From assembly GCA_964434955.1 (NCBI GenBank), contig CAYSXI010000002.1, positions 1 to 64,000 of the forward strand: a stretch of DNA of 64,000 bases. The letters run 5' to 3'. Positions 46,001 through 53,654 of the stretch are shown here, in pieces; the stretch's first letter is position 1, and each line of letters begins with the position of its first letter. The DNA comes from JANQLU01 sp964434955 (GTDB taxonomy: Bacteria > Planctomycetota > Planctomycetia > Pirellulales > Pirellulaceae). The notes beneath the pieces are model-generated. The model did not search any database, was not told the DNA's origin, and was given only the letters and a program-made list of their open reading frames with translations. The translations under genes and the position numbers were made by a program.

Positions 46001-46397
46001 CAAAGCGATGCTGATCAACGGACTTGCCGGTTCGGGAGGTGACATGTTCCCCGCACTGTTCAAACAAAACCGGCTTGGAAAACTGATCGGAATGCGGACC
46101 TGGGGCGGACTGGTTGGAATCTCTGGAAACCCCGGACTGATCGATGGCTCCAGTGTCACGGCGCCGACGTTTGCGTACTATGAAAAAGACGGAACCTGGG
46201 GCATCGAGGGCCATGGAGTCGATCCCGACATCAAGGTGGTCGATGATCCTTCGAAAATGACCGAGGGGGGAGACCCGCAGTTGGACGCGGCGATTTCGCA
46301 AGTCATGTCAGAAATCAAAGCCAATCCGTATCGCAAACCGGATCGACCTCGATATCCAAACCGAAGCAAGTTTGGAATCGACGAAAAAGACAAATAG
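43017..46397 (+). CDS. Tricorn-like S41 serine protease, exported
   Basis: 1126 residues from the ATG at 43017, which starts a signal peptide (ARIILAAFLITASCFATQANAQ region); the frame open from 42948 adds a non-signal leader. Residues about 40-560 are PD40/WD-type beta-propeller repeats (LFPRFSSDGKTIAFVGNYDG, SPSWSPDGQWIAYFADE, YDPTWSPDSKHITFTDKA). Around 570-620 is a Lys/Glu linker. About 720-830 hold the helical region; a PDZ-like segment includes NPLDQAGIKQGEFILAVNGV. The S41 core ends with GLAGSGGDMFPALFKQ, where the Ser is the nucleophile, and GIEGHGVDPDIKVV. Known: tricorn proteases trim peptides. The signal implies periplasmic action, unlike the archaeal enzyme. Confidence 0.92.
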   Translation: MHKVHSIRQSARIILAAFLITASCFATQANAQTKPSAGMMRFADVSQTHIVFSYADDLWLVSREGGMATPLASPKGAELFPRFSSDGKTIAFVGNYDGGSDIYTIPTSGGPAERLTYHPATEILCDWAPDGSLIYSSNGFAGLGRQPQLFTISAKAPNPKQLPVPYGTNGAISADGRYLAYTPYSRDTRTWKRYRGGMASDIWVFDLQTKAAQQITDFEGTDTLPMWMGSTVYYLSDDGEEHRLNIWSYDLRSKKRTQVTKFAAFDCKWPSLGPGADGNGELIFQNGASLYLLSLKSGEAKKVSITVPGDRPKIRPQRIDVSKSVSGGDISPSGKRVVVEARGDLWSLPAKNGSPRNLTATSGVAERSPSWSPDGQWIAYFADETGEYELFVKQSDGRGETRQLTQDGKAFRYDPTWSPDSKHITFTDKAGGLFLHSLETGETKSVDRDPTSGRLNVSWSHDSAWLTYSKPGDNKAGSGSVWVYNVAAGKGTQLTSGFFNDSNPTFDRKGEFIYFSSNRAFNRPNYDDVSTSFIYTATEVLVAMPLRTDVKHPLAPKSDEETWEKPGAKKEGEGKGKDDAKKGDASKSKEGDKAKAEKKTPIKIEFDQIERRCFQVPVSQGRFGSIAVNDKGQLIYARLNASGARGGPGAGSGTGIKLFDFAADKKEEKSVVDGAAAFAMTPDGKKLGVFARGSFFVVAAAPGQKLDKKVSTEGMIAIVEPQKEWRQMFNDAWRIERDFFYDPYMHGVDWIAVKRHYEKMLPDCVTRRDLSFIIREMISEINVGHAYYREGQGVESGPSGNVGLLGCRFERSGNAYRIGEIFRGAVWDLDARNPLDQAGIKQGEFILAVNGVPMRMDENPYAPFQGLAGKTVTLTVSKDDKVGDDREVVFKTLGSDAGLRFRMWIEQRRKMVEKKSGGKIGYIYVTNTGIPGQNDLVRQYFGQIHKEGLIIDDRWNGGGQIPTRFIEMLNRPVTNYWATRDGRDWTWPPDAHHGPKAMLINGLAGSGGDMFPALFKQNRLGKLIGMRTWGGLVGISGNPGLIDGSSVTAPTFAYYEKDGTWGIEGHGVDPDIKVVDDPSKMTEGGDPQLDAAISQVMSEIKANPYRKPDRPRYPNRSKFGIDEKDK

Positions 46398-46414
46398 GTC
46401 TTCGGTCACTCCAT

Positions 46415-46451
46415 AAAAAAAAGGGAAGGCAAAAATGCCTTCCCTTTTTTG
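46415..46451. terminator. Bidirectional intrinsic terminator between convergent genes
   Basis: Stem aaaagggaaggca/tgccttccctttt with A-tract and T-tract on either side and a 4-nt loop. It serves the tricorn gene (plus) and the DUF1571 gene (minus), whose stops are 18 bp and 16 bp away. Confidence 0.93.
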
Positions 46452-46466
46452 TTTCCCAAAGAACGA

Positions 46467-47375
46467 CTATCGGTAATCGTAGGCGTCGTTCTTGTGATTG
46501 AAGTCCTCATCCGTCAATCCAACGTTGGTCTGGATATTGACGTAAGTGTACTCTTCAAGAATCTTTGGCTTGGCACCTTCGGAAGTCGGCCAATCGTAGG
46601 CGACATAGCGAACCGGCAGATTCAACTCTTTGTCAATGTAAACTTTCGCTTTGTAGAATTCATAAGGAGCCTTCTTTTCCTTGTGAATCAATTCGATCAT
46701 TTGACATGGTCGCTTGTTGATTTTGGCTGTTTCCGAGACGTTAACAACGCAATCGCCCGCTTCGCGATCCCGGCTGGCTTTCTCAATCAGTTTCTTGACG
46801 AGGTTTTCGATTCCCGCATCGTAGATCGGATATTTATTGCCTTTCATGGCCAAGTTTCCATCGGGGTCGAGTCGAACCGTGATTCGTCCCATGGCCGTTT
46901 TTGGATTGGCGTGAGCAATGATCTTGCCCTTGTTTTCGCCTTCAACCCAAATGCATTCCTGCCCACGGATATCCGTTGGCTTCAGAAATCGCATGTAGAT
47001 ACTGAAAGGAACTTTCTTGCCATCCACTTCACGCTCGTTGCGAATTTTGAACTTGATGTATTCGGTGTCGCCAAGAACGCCGTTTACACGTTCGCGTTTC
47101 ACCATCATACCGGTGTAGTCGTAGAGGTCTTTTTTAATCCGCTCGAGGCCTTCCTCGGCCGTCTTGATGCATGGAGTCAACGGATGAGCTTCAAACGCAT
47201 CCGTGGATTTGGTTGCCGAAGCGTTTTTGGCGGGAACTTTCGCCTGGCTGGTGTTTTTCGCAACGCGGAAAACCGGTTCCTTGGTTTTCTTTTGCGCCGC
47301 CGACGGCATGGCGATCGCGGCAACAATCGCAATCGTCATTGCGATGGTCGAACAGCGAGTCAGAGATTGCAGCAT
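46467..47375 (-). CDS. DUF1571 family secreted protein
   Basis: 302 residues. Start at the ATG at 47373-47375, with AGGAGG about 6 nt upstream. Signal peptide (MTIAIVAAIAMPSAAQ), then a basic linker with AKNTSQAKVPAKNASATKST. The DUF1571 domain fills the rest: GLERIKKDLYDYTGMMVKRE, KVPFSIYMRFLKPTDIRGQE, EGENKGKIIAHANPKTAMG, RPCQMIELIHKEKKAPYEFY and LNLPVRYVAYDWPTSEGAKP. Known: a widespread planctomycete family with an outer-membrane lipoprotein-sorting-like (LolA-type) fold in some members. Biochemical role not established. Confidence 0.88.
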   Translation of the reverse strand: MLQSLTRCSTIAMTIAIVAAIAMPSAAQKKTKEPVFRVAKNTSQAKVPAKNASATKSTDAFEAHPLTPCIKTAEEGLERIKKDLYDYTGMMVKRERVNGVLGDTEYIKFKIRNEREVDGKKVPFSIYMRFLKPTDIRGQECIWVEGENKGKIIAHANPKTAMGRITVRLDPDGNLAMKGNKYPIYDAGIENLVKKLIEKASRDREAGDCVVNVSETAKINKRPCQMIELIHKEKKAPYEFYKAKVYIDKELNLPVRYVAYDWPTSEGAKPKILEEYTYVNIQTNVGLTDEDFNHKNDAYDYR

Positions 47376-47891
47376 GGAATCCTCCTTGATTGATCCGCAA
47401 TGAGTCCAACAAATTGAGCGGCGGCTTGGTTTGAAGAACGAATTCTGGCGGAGTTGATACATGAAAACGAAGCGACGTCCGTTTTCGTTTAGTCCTTAGT
47501 AATATCATTCGGGAATCGCAATGTCATCATCCAATTCCCAATTCTAAATCTGTAATGCTAGCAGTTTCCTTCAGGTTTCACTTTCCGTCAAAGTTTCACG
47601 TCGACGTCAAGCCGCACAAGTTCTGTTCGCATGAACGCCCGGAAACTGGAAAAGGTTCACGCAAAAATGTGCAAGTCAATCAGCGAACAAAAAATATCTG
47701 CTACGTCGTTTATCGAATGGCAAGACGTGAATCGACAGGCGGAAATGTTGCCCTAGTTTCCGCGGCGGGAACCACCCGCAAACTCGGATTACCTAACCGG
47801 AAACGTCGACGGAATCAGCACTACAACCGGATTTGGTTTCCAAACTGCTTCCCGGAGAATTCACCGGCAAATGCAAGCACATTGCGAAGAA
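47376..47891. other. Long intergenic stretch
   Basis: 516 bp between two minus-strand genes. No ORF has a start, family match or codon support. It should hold the DUF1571 promoter on the left and the 3' end of the histidine kinase transcript on the right. No hairpin with a T-run was seen after the kinase stop. Confidence 0.5.
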
Positions 47892-49661
47892 TCAGGAGGT
47901 GGTATCGCGATTGTGATACATGAACTTGGTGATCGTCTTTTCATCGTAGGATTCGGCTTCGCCGTCCGTGTGAACATCGGCGAAATCCTGAAACACGGGA
48001 AGCGACATGCGAAAGGTCGTTCCCATTCCGTGTTCGCTTTGGACCGTCAGATCGCCGCCGTGTTCGCGACAATTCTTCCGGGCAATGGTCAGGCCAAGCC
48101 CCGTTCCGCGCCCGCCCTTGGTGCTCGTGAAGGGCGAGAAAATTCGCTTGAGATTGGCTTCTTTGATTCCCACGCCGTTGTCAGAGATATCGAGATAGTA
48201 GAATTCGTGATCGCGTTCCAGTCGCACGAGGACTTCGCCATGCCCGTCGGCACAGGCATCAATGGCATTCAGCAGCAGATTGTGGATAGCACGCTGAATC
48301 ATCTCGGAGTCCACCGAAACGACCACGGCTGTCTCTGGCAGTTCGTTCTTGATTTCGACATTGCTCTGCTCGGCGTAGTTTCCAATCATCTCGATGGCTT
48401 CGCCGACAATATCCGCAAGCAACAGCGTTTCCAGCTTGGGCTCCCGATCTTTGCTAAAGGAAAGCATGTCGAGAACCAGATCCGAGATCTTCCCCTGATT
48501 TTTTTCGACGATATTCCAACCCTGCTCAATCACCTGGGGATCGCTGTCCGCCAGGCCTTGTTTGATCATGTAGCCGCCGCCGCCAATACCCTGCATGATA
48601 TTTTTGATCTGGTGCGCGAGCATGGCAACGATTTCACCGATCGCCGACATGCGTTCGCTGTGGACCAAAGCCGTTGAAAAGATCTTGTCTTCGATCGCTG
48701 TACCCGCTTGATGGCCGATCGTGATAATTAGCTTGAGTTGTTCCTCGGAAAACCCACGTGACAACATGAAGTCACTGTCACTCAAACGAATTTCTTCGTC
48801 ATCATCTTTTTCGATCAGTCCTTCGATGTAGATAAGCCCGACGCGGCCGTATCGTCCGTACATCGGGGTACAAATGACTTGACGATGTTCGGCTCGATTT
48901 TCGTCGAGCTGGATTCGTCGACTCGCCAGAATCCCCTGGTTTTCAGCCAGGGCTTTTTCCAGAATCACGCGAGGCGTTTCATAATTTTTCTCGTCCAGCG
49001 AAGGGTCATTGAACTTCTTGGCCTGGACCTTGATTTCCAGGCCGGGTTCCTCGTCGATAAGCATGATGCAGCCGAAACGAGCGTCGACGAGTTTGAAAAT
49101 AATATCGAGCATCCGCTGAAGAATTTCGTCGATGTCATTGGCCGTAGAATTGGTCAGCGACGCACTGTAAAGAATCCGCAGTTGTTCCGTCGCCTTGGTT
49201 GCCGATTCACCTTTTCCCCCGACGGCAGAAACCAGTTCATTGAAATCGGGAATGGATTCGGCCCCGACGCTTCGCAATACCTTGGAATGGGCAACGACAT
49301 TTTCTTCCATGTCCGCCAACTTGATCGCGGAGCTGTTTCCATCGGAGCTGATTGACAGACCTTCGGTAAATAACAGTAGCGACCCGCCAATCAGGATTTT
49401 GTCGCCACTGGACAGGTAGCTGACTTCGACGTTCTCGTCGTTAATGGTGGTGCCGTTCGAGCTTTCCAGGTCAATCAGCTTGTAACGGGAGCCCTCGAAG
49501 ACGATTTCTGCATGCCGCCTTGAGGCTTTGCTGTCCAGCAGTTGAATGTCATTGGTTCCGTGACGACCAATGCTCGTGGAGCGGGAGTTCAGTTCAAATC
49601 GCCGGCCGCGATCTTTTCCACGGAGTACAAAGAGGGTGCTGGAAAAAGAAACTTCACTCAT
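47892..49661 (-). CDS. FHA-GAF-histidine kinase
   Basis: 589 residues without membrane helices. Residues about 8-105 are an FHA domain (STSIGRHGTNDIQLLDSKAS, RRHAEI, LESSNGTTINDENV), which reads phosphothreonine. About 150-320 is a GAF domain (DARFGCIMLIDEEPG, RQVICTPMYGRYGRVGLIYI). The kinase part begins with SERMSAIGEIVAMLAHQIKN, where the His is the phosphoacceptor. It ends with the ATP-binding domain: LLLNAIDACADGHGEV, DISDNGVGIKEANLKRIFSP and GGRGTGLGLTIARKNCREHG. Known: FHA links Ser/Thr kinases to histidine kinases. No response regulator gene is adjacent, so the output is unknown. Confidence 0.93.
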   Translation of the reverse strand: MSEVSFSSTLFVLRGKDRGRRFELNSRSTSIGRHGTNDIQLLDSKASRRHAEIVFEGSRYKLIDLESSNGTTINDENVEVSYLSSGDKILIGGSLLLFTEGLSISSDGNSSAIKLADMEENVVAHSKVLRSVGAESIPDFNELVSAVGGKGESATKATEQLRILYSASLTNSTANDIDEILQRMLDIIFKLVDARFGCIMLIDEEPGLEIKVQAKKFNDPSLDEKNYETPRVILEKALAENQGILASRRIQLDENRAEHRQVICTPMYGRYGRVGLIYIEGLIEKDDDEEIRLSDSDFMLSRGFSEEQLKLIITIGHQAGTAIEDKIFSTALVHSERMSAIGEIVAMLAHQIKNIMQGIGGGGYMIKQGLADSDPQVIEQGWNIVEKNQGKISDLVLDMLSFSKDREPKLETLLLADIVGEAIEMIGNYAEQSNVEIKNELPETAVVVSVDSEMIQRAIHNLLLNAIDACADGHGEVLVRLERDHEFYYLDISDNGVGIKEANLKRIFSPFTSTKGGRGTGLGLTIARKNCREHGGDLTVQSEHGMGTTFRMSLPVFQDFADVHTDGEAESYDEKTITKFMYHNRDTTS

Positions 49662-49745
49662 GGTTGAAAGGTTACCTGGATCGTGCTTGGTTCAGCGTAG
49701 CGAGCTGATATCGACGCGCGACCCAGGATTCCATGAGTCGCAACG

Positions 49746-50027
49746 TTAGTTTTTCGGGCCGGTCAACGAAGGCGAATCACTCGAGGTTTTTTCCTCGTCT
49801 TTCTTTTCGTCCTTCTTATTGTCGCCGTCAGAATCGTCCCCGTCGGCGTCGTCACCGTCTTCATCGTCACCGTCGCTGATATCCAGAAAATCATCGCCCA
49901 GTTCTTCCTCTTTGGGATCCTGGTCGACATTTTTTGGCGATTTGTCAGCACAGCCGACTGGCAAAGTCAAAAAAGCGATCAAAAGCGCAACGCACGTTTT
50001 GGTAAGAATCCGTTCCAAGAGACTCAT
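49746..50027 (-). CDS. Small Asp/Lys-rich lipoprotein
   Basis: 93 residues: signal TCVALLIAFLTLPVGC with lipobox LPVGC, then a mature part that is nearly all D, E, K, G and S (DGDDEDGDDADGDDSDGDN, then a KKDEKKDEE run). It looks unstructured and could be a calcium-binding or spacer surface lipoprotein. No family recognised. The stop is 85 bp from the start of the histidine kinase gene on the same strand. Confidence 0.75.
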   Translation of the reverse strand: MSLLERILTKTCVALLIAFLTLPVGCADKSPKNVDQDPKEEELGDDFLDISDGDDEDGDDADGDDSDGDNKKDEKKDEEKTSSDSPSLTGPKN

Positions 50028-50335
50028 CTGAGGTTACTCCATAATTACTTATTTGGGGCCGAAGCCAATTGCCATCCTTTGACAATCACTTTTATCGGAC
50101 TCCATTAATTTAAGCTGAATTCTTGTCGGGCAAAATATGATTTTCCTGCAGAATTCATGTCAAAGAATGTGAATTCGACCGGATTGAGAAGCCGGATGTG
50201 CGGTCAAATCGGGAGAGTTTGGGCGGGAGCCAGCAATCGCGCGGCGAGAATATCGCTTCAGGATCGGCAGGAAATGCGCACAAAAAAAAGCGACCCTCGA
50301 CAAGGATCGCTTTAGTTTTCATATCGAGACTACGA
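50028..50335. other. Intergenic region with a terminator
   Basis: 308 bp between two small minus-strand lipoprotein genes. It contains the terminator at 50281-50315 and, further left, the promoter region of the Asp-rich gene. No ORF supported. Confidence 0.5.
50281..50315 (-). terminator. Intrinsic terminator of the small lipoprotein gene at 50336
   Basis: Stem aaagcga/tcgcttt with a further cc/gg pair past a bulge, and an eight-T tract on the minus strand. It lies about 20 bp after the stop. Confidence 0.85.
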
Positions 50336-50500
50336 CTACTTGCCGCCATTCTCTGTTTTTTCTTTGCTCTTTTTCACAGCATCTTCAGCTGCTTTTGGAT
50401 TGTCGCGAGCGTCTTTGGCTTTACCTGGACCACAACCGATCGCGTTAACTGAAAACATGCCGATGACGCAAGCCAGCATAAGCATTGTAAACTTCTTCAT
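50336..50500 (-). CDS. Tiny lipoprotein
   Basis: 54 residues. The ATG at 50498-50500 has AGGA about 9 nt upstream. Signal MKKFTMLMLACVIGMFSVNA is followed by the likely lipobox AIGC, then a charged, helical tail (KAKDARDNPKAAEDAVKKSK). No family recognised; size and charge resemble entericidin-like peptides, but I do not claim homology. Confidence 0.7.
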   Translation of the reverse strand: MKKFTMLMLACVIGMFSVNAIGCGPGKAKDARDNPKAAEDAVKKSKEKTENGGK

Positions 50501-50920
50501 GGATTTATTCCTACTAAAAGTACCTAATGTCACCCTGGCTTCGACGGCCAGACAAGTTCGCGCCCATTCGCCAAGGCAACATAAGACCTTGTTGTGAAAG
50601 CAGCAATCTGAACGCTGAGTTTATTTTTTTTAATTCAGTTTATGAATTCAAGGGGTATTGGTCGCGTTTTTTTAACGTTCCTGCAAAAACGCTTTCGCGC
50701 AAATCGGTTCTATCAGTTCGTTAATCCACCCGTTCTTCAATTTATTCCCATTGGAATTTGAACTCGGATTCGGGCGGTCATGAAATGAAGGGGCAAATCC
50801 CGAGAGATTTGGAATTTCTAATTCGGGAAAAGATTGTCAAAAATTGGAATAACGGCGAATGCCCCGGGGTCTTATTTCGTGGCCTGTTCCCTAAAATCCA
50901 ATATTGTGGCGAATTTCGTT
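50501..50920. other. Divergent promoter region, tiny lipoprotein and sigma factor genes
   Basis: 420 bp, AT-rich, no supported ORF. If the sigma factor start is at 50834 (TTG) instead of 50921, the gene reaches further left. Confidence 0.5.
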
Positions 50921-51559
50921 ATGATTACTCCCGGTAATCTAGCTCGTGAACGCGATCGAAAATCGGCGAATTTTCTGCACAACACGTTGGATACTTTGGA
51001 ACCTGCATCGGACAATCACCCCTCGGATGTCACCGTTTTGGATAGCCAGGCATCAGATTCGGTTTGCGAAATCAACATTCATTGGCTGATTGAGAATCAC
51101 CATGAATCGGTCTATCGCTACGCGTACCGCCTGACGGGCAACGTGAGCGACGCGGAGGATTTGACGCAGCAGACGTTCATGATGGCTCATCAGCGATTGG
51201 ATCAGCTTCGCGAACCCGCCAAGTGTCTTTCCTGGATGCTGACGATTGTTCGCAATTCGTTTTTAAAAATGAATCGACGCCAGCGACCTAGCTGCGCTGC
51301 CAATCTGGATCTGGATGTGGACCAGGTGCAACAGCCGCAGCTGGATGAAATTGAAATCGATTCGGAACGATTGCAAATGGCCTTTGATCAACTGGAATCC
51401 ACCCAGAGGATCATCTTGATGATGTTTTATTTTGAGCAGTTGTCGTACAAACAGATCGCAAGCAAACTGGATTTGAAAATCGGGACCGTCATGAGTCGAC
51501 TGTCCCGCGCCAAATCGCGACTCCGAGGTTGCTTGCTTGCTTTGGAATCTGGCGAATAA
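50921..51559 (+). CDS. ECF-family RNA polymerase sigma factor
   Basis: 212 residues if the ATG at 50921 is used; a TTG at 50834 would add 29. Region 2: HESVYRYAYRLTGNVSDAED, LTQQTFMMAHQRLDQLRE, LSWMLTIVRNSFLKMNRRQR. Region 4: LESTQRIILMMFYFEQLSYK, QIASKLDLKIGTVMSRLSRA. An N-terminal extension of about 50 residues before region 2 is Asp/Ser-rich and may be unstructured. The putative anti-sigma gene starts 12 bp after the stop, so the pair is one operon. Confidence 0.9.
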   Translation: MITPGNLARERDRKSANFLHNTLDTLEPASDNHPSDVTVLDSQASDSVCEINIHWLIENHHESVYRYAYRLTGNVSDAEDLTQQTFMMAHQRLDQLREPAKCLSWMLTIVRNSFLKMNRRQRPSCAANLDLDVDQVQQPQLDEIEIDSERLQMAFDQLESTQRIILMMFYFEQLSYKQIASKLDLKIGTVMSRLSRAKSRLRGCLLALESGE

Positions 51560-51571
51560 TTTAGAACCACG

Positions 51572-52726
51572 ATGAATCAACCGAAACCAATACCGCCTGA
51601 AATCAAAGAACGAATCGATGCCGGTGTGAACATCGACGAAGGTCGCGAACTGCGTTCGTGGGCCGACGAAAGCGATGAACATCAGGCGACACTCGATCAA
51701 GCCGTTGGGATCAATCGCCAATTTGATCAAAAAATTGGCGATGCCATTGACGACATTCCAGTCCCGGCCGGGCTCAAATCGCGGCTGCTTGAAAATATTG
51801 CCAACCAGGCACAACTTGCTGACGGGGCACAACTTGCTGACGGGACACAACTTGCTGACGGGGAAAAGGCTGCTAGTGCGTTCGACGACGAACTTCGGGT
51901 CGAGCCGATTGAGGCGTTACCGGTTCGAGAGTCTGGCTACGCGGAAGATGCTCAAGCTTCGGAACTCCCGGCCGCCAAGGCACAGGATTCTGACTTATCT
52001 TCAGCGGCCCGTTCGAGTCGCAAGCGAGTCAGAGACAGCGGCCTAAGCAACAACAGCGGCCTAAGCAACAACAGCGGCCCAAGAAGCAGCAGCGGCTCAA
52101 GAAACAGAAGCTCGCGAAAGTGGCTTATTTCCCTTTCGGGCATCGCGGCTGCTCTCTTGGTTTTGTCAGCAGGGACTTTTGGATATCGCCAGCTCAATCC
52201 GCCTTCGGTGATTGATTTGGCACAGGTCTCGGAAGAATCAGAAAGCTGGATCAGTCAGCTGGAAAATAATGACCCGACGGAATTCAAGTCACTCGAGGAC
52301 AGGCCCTTCGAACGGTGCCCGGACTTGCTGTACGACAAGCTCAAGGCGATTGGCTACCGAACTTTGAATACTTCTTACGGGCTCGCCTACGGCTCGGTTT
52401 TTGAGTTCTTGCCAAACAACGAAGGACCCGCTCGATGCTATGTCCTGACTTTTGAACTTGGTGTGATGGATCGCTTGTGGAATTACGAAGTGGATCTTAG
52501 CAACAAGATCCCCCAGAATGGCCAACCTGCTTCGCGTTCCAATCACTGGATCGGGGCATCAAAATCCGAAAACAACTTCGTGCACGTGGTGATGATCAAG
52601 AGCAAACACTCGACGGGCGAATCCCACTACCAGATGATTCGCAAGCCCGACTACATCACCACTTATGTTGAGTTACCGGAAGAAATTCGCAGGCAATTGG
52701 ATCAGTTGATGCAAACGCAATTCTAA
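51572..52726 (+). CDS. Putative anti-sigma factor, single-pass membrane protein with repeats
   Basis: 384 residues. N-terminal cytosolic part about 1-70 (helical, RSWADESDEHQATLDQAVGI and VPAGLKSRLLENIA) resembles the start of planctomycete anti-sigma proteins. Then comes a linker with QLADGA/QLADGT hexapeptide repeats (residues about 80-97) and, further on, GLSNNS/GPRSSS/GSRNRS repeats. One membrane helix follows (LISLSGIAAALLVLSAGTFG, about 190-207). The C-terminal exterior domain of about 170 residues (YDKLKAIGYRTLNTSYGLAY) has no family I recognise. Inferred anti-sigma from position after an ECF gene and topology; no zinc-binding HxxxCxxC motif is seen. Confidence 0.65.
   Translation: MNQPKPIPPEIKERIDAGVNIDEGRELRSWADESDEHQATLDQAVGINRQFDQKIGDAIDDIPVPAGLKSRLLENIANQAQLADGAQLADGTQLADGEKAASAFDDELRVEPIEALPVRESGYAEDAQASELPAAKAQDSDLSSAARSSRKRVRDSGLSNNSGLSNNSGPRSSSGSRNRSSRKWLISLSGIAAALLVLSAGTFGYRQLNPPSVIDLAQVSEESESWISQLENNDPTEFKSLEDRPFERCPDLLYDKLKAIGYRTLNTSYGLAYGSVFEFLPNNEGPARCYVLTFELGVMDRLWNYEVDLSNKIPQNGQPASRSNHWIGASKSENNFVHVVMIKSKHSTGESHYQMIRKPDYITTYVELPEEIRRQLDQLMQTQF
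51809..51862. repeat. Three tandem 18-bp units in the putative anti-sigma gene
   Basis: Units gcacaacttgctgacggg at 51809-51826 and 51827-51844, and a copy with one change at 51845-51862. They encode AQLADG/TQLADG hexapeptides in the cytosolic linker. Confidence 0.95.
52036..52107. repeat. Four 18-bp units, partly degraded, in the putative anti-sigma gene
   Basis: Units at 52036-52053 and 52054-52071 are identical (cagcggcctaagcaacaa); those at 52072-52089 and 52090-52107 have drifted. They encode the SGLSNN-type repeat just before the membrane helix. Confidence 0.9.
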
Positions 52727-52800
52727 TATCGACCTTCCGTCGCTGCCGCAATCGATCGCGGCTAACTCGGCTTGACGTTCGACCCATTCGGCCGGGTCAA

Positions 52801-53556
52801 CTATTTTGCCTTGCGATTTTCGGTGTGGTACTTGTGCTCGTAGCGTTGTAACAGATCATCGAAATCGTCAATCAGTTGCACCAAGTCATCGGGGAGCAAC
52901 TTCTGTAATTCCAACATCCGCTGGATGCGACGATGGGTTGGCACAACGTGTCGGCCGGGCCGATGCGGAGGCTCGATCACGACCACGTCTTTCCCGGAGG
53001 TTCCTTCGTAACTGGTGACGCTTGGCGCTGCATAGATTCGATCGCAGTAAGTACCAAGGAAAGAATTCGGCCGGAAAATTGACGTCGCATCTCGTAAACA
53101 GCGAACGACGTGGGTCGGACTTGAAACCAGGAAGATCTGTTCGATCTTGTTATCGAAAAAGATTTTTCCTGCATTCTCGATTTCTTCAAAGGTGTTGGTC
53201 GACTCATTGTCGAGTACGATCCGGTCCACGATCCGATCGCGCAATTCGGCAACCTCGGCCACGCCGTTCTTTTCCATCCAGCTCGTGATCGGCTTGAAAA
53301 ACCGAAGATCTTCAAAGTGAAGCTTGAGATACTCGAGCGAGTATTCGGCCTCGAGAAGCTCACGCTCTTCCCGGTCGAACTGGAAGACTTTCTTCGAAGC
53401 CCCGGTGCCAAACACGATAAGCTCGGCGTCAAATCGAAGTGCGGTCAGAACCCCTTGAGGAATCCGGCCCATCATCGTTGGGGGATCCCCCCAAGCCACA
53501 TGTCGCCAGTTTTCGGCTTTGAGATTGCAGCCGTGAACAAGAACGCCCGTTCTCAC
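52801..53556 (-). CDS. YdcF/DUF218-like protein
   Basis: 251 residues from the GTG at 53554-53556, which has GGAG about 5 nt upstream; a TTG at 53607 is the longer alternative. The first strand is VRTGVLVHGCNLKAENWRHV, then LTALRFDAELIVFGTGASKK. RIVLDNESTNTFEEIENAG contains the conserved E-S-x-N-T-x-E-E core of the DUF218 fold, and IEQIFLVSSPTHVVRCLRDA matches its next strand. No membrane helix is seen, in contrast to E. coli YdcF relatives such as SanA. Known: DUF218 members bind nucleotides or sugar precursors; function is not fixed. Confidence 0.75.
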   Translation of the reverse strand: MRTGVLVHGCNLKAENWRHVAWGDPPTMMGRIPQGVLTALRFDAELIVFGTGASKKVFQFDREERELLEAEYSLEYLKLHFEDLRFFKPITSWMEKNGVAEVAELRDRIVDRIVLDNESTNTFEEIENAGKIFFDNKIEQIFLVSSPTHVVRCLRDATSIFRPNSFLGTYCDRIYAAPSVTSYEGTSGKDVVVIEPPHRPGRHVVPTHRRIQRMLELQKLLPDDLVQLIDDFDDLLQRYEHKYHTENRKAK

Positions 53557-53654
53557 ATTTGCTCCGTTGGATTGCCGCGTCAGCGGGATTTTTTTTGGAC
53601 AGTTCAATCATCTAGAATGATTTCTTCATTCGTATTTTATTTGAACCGATTCCC

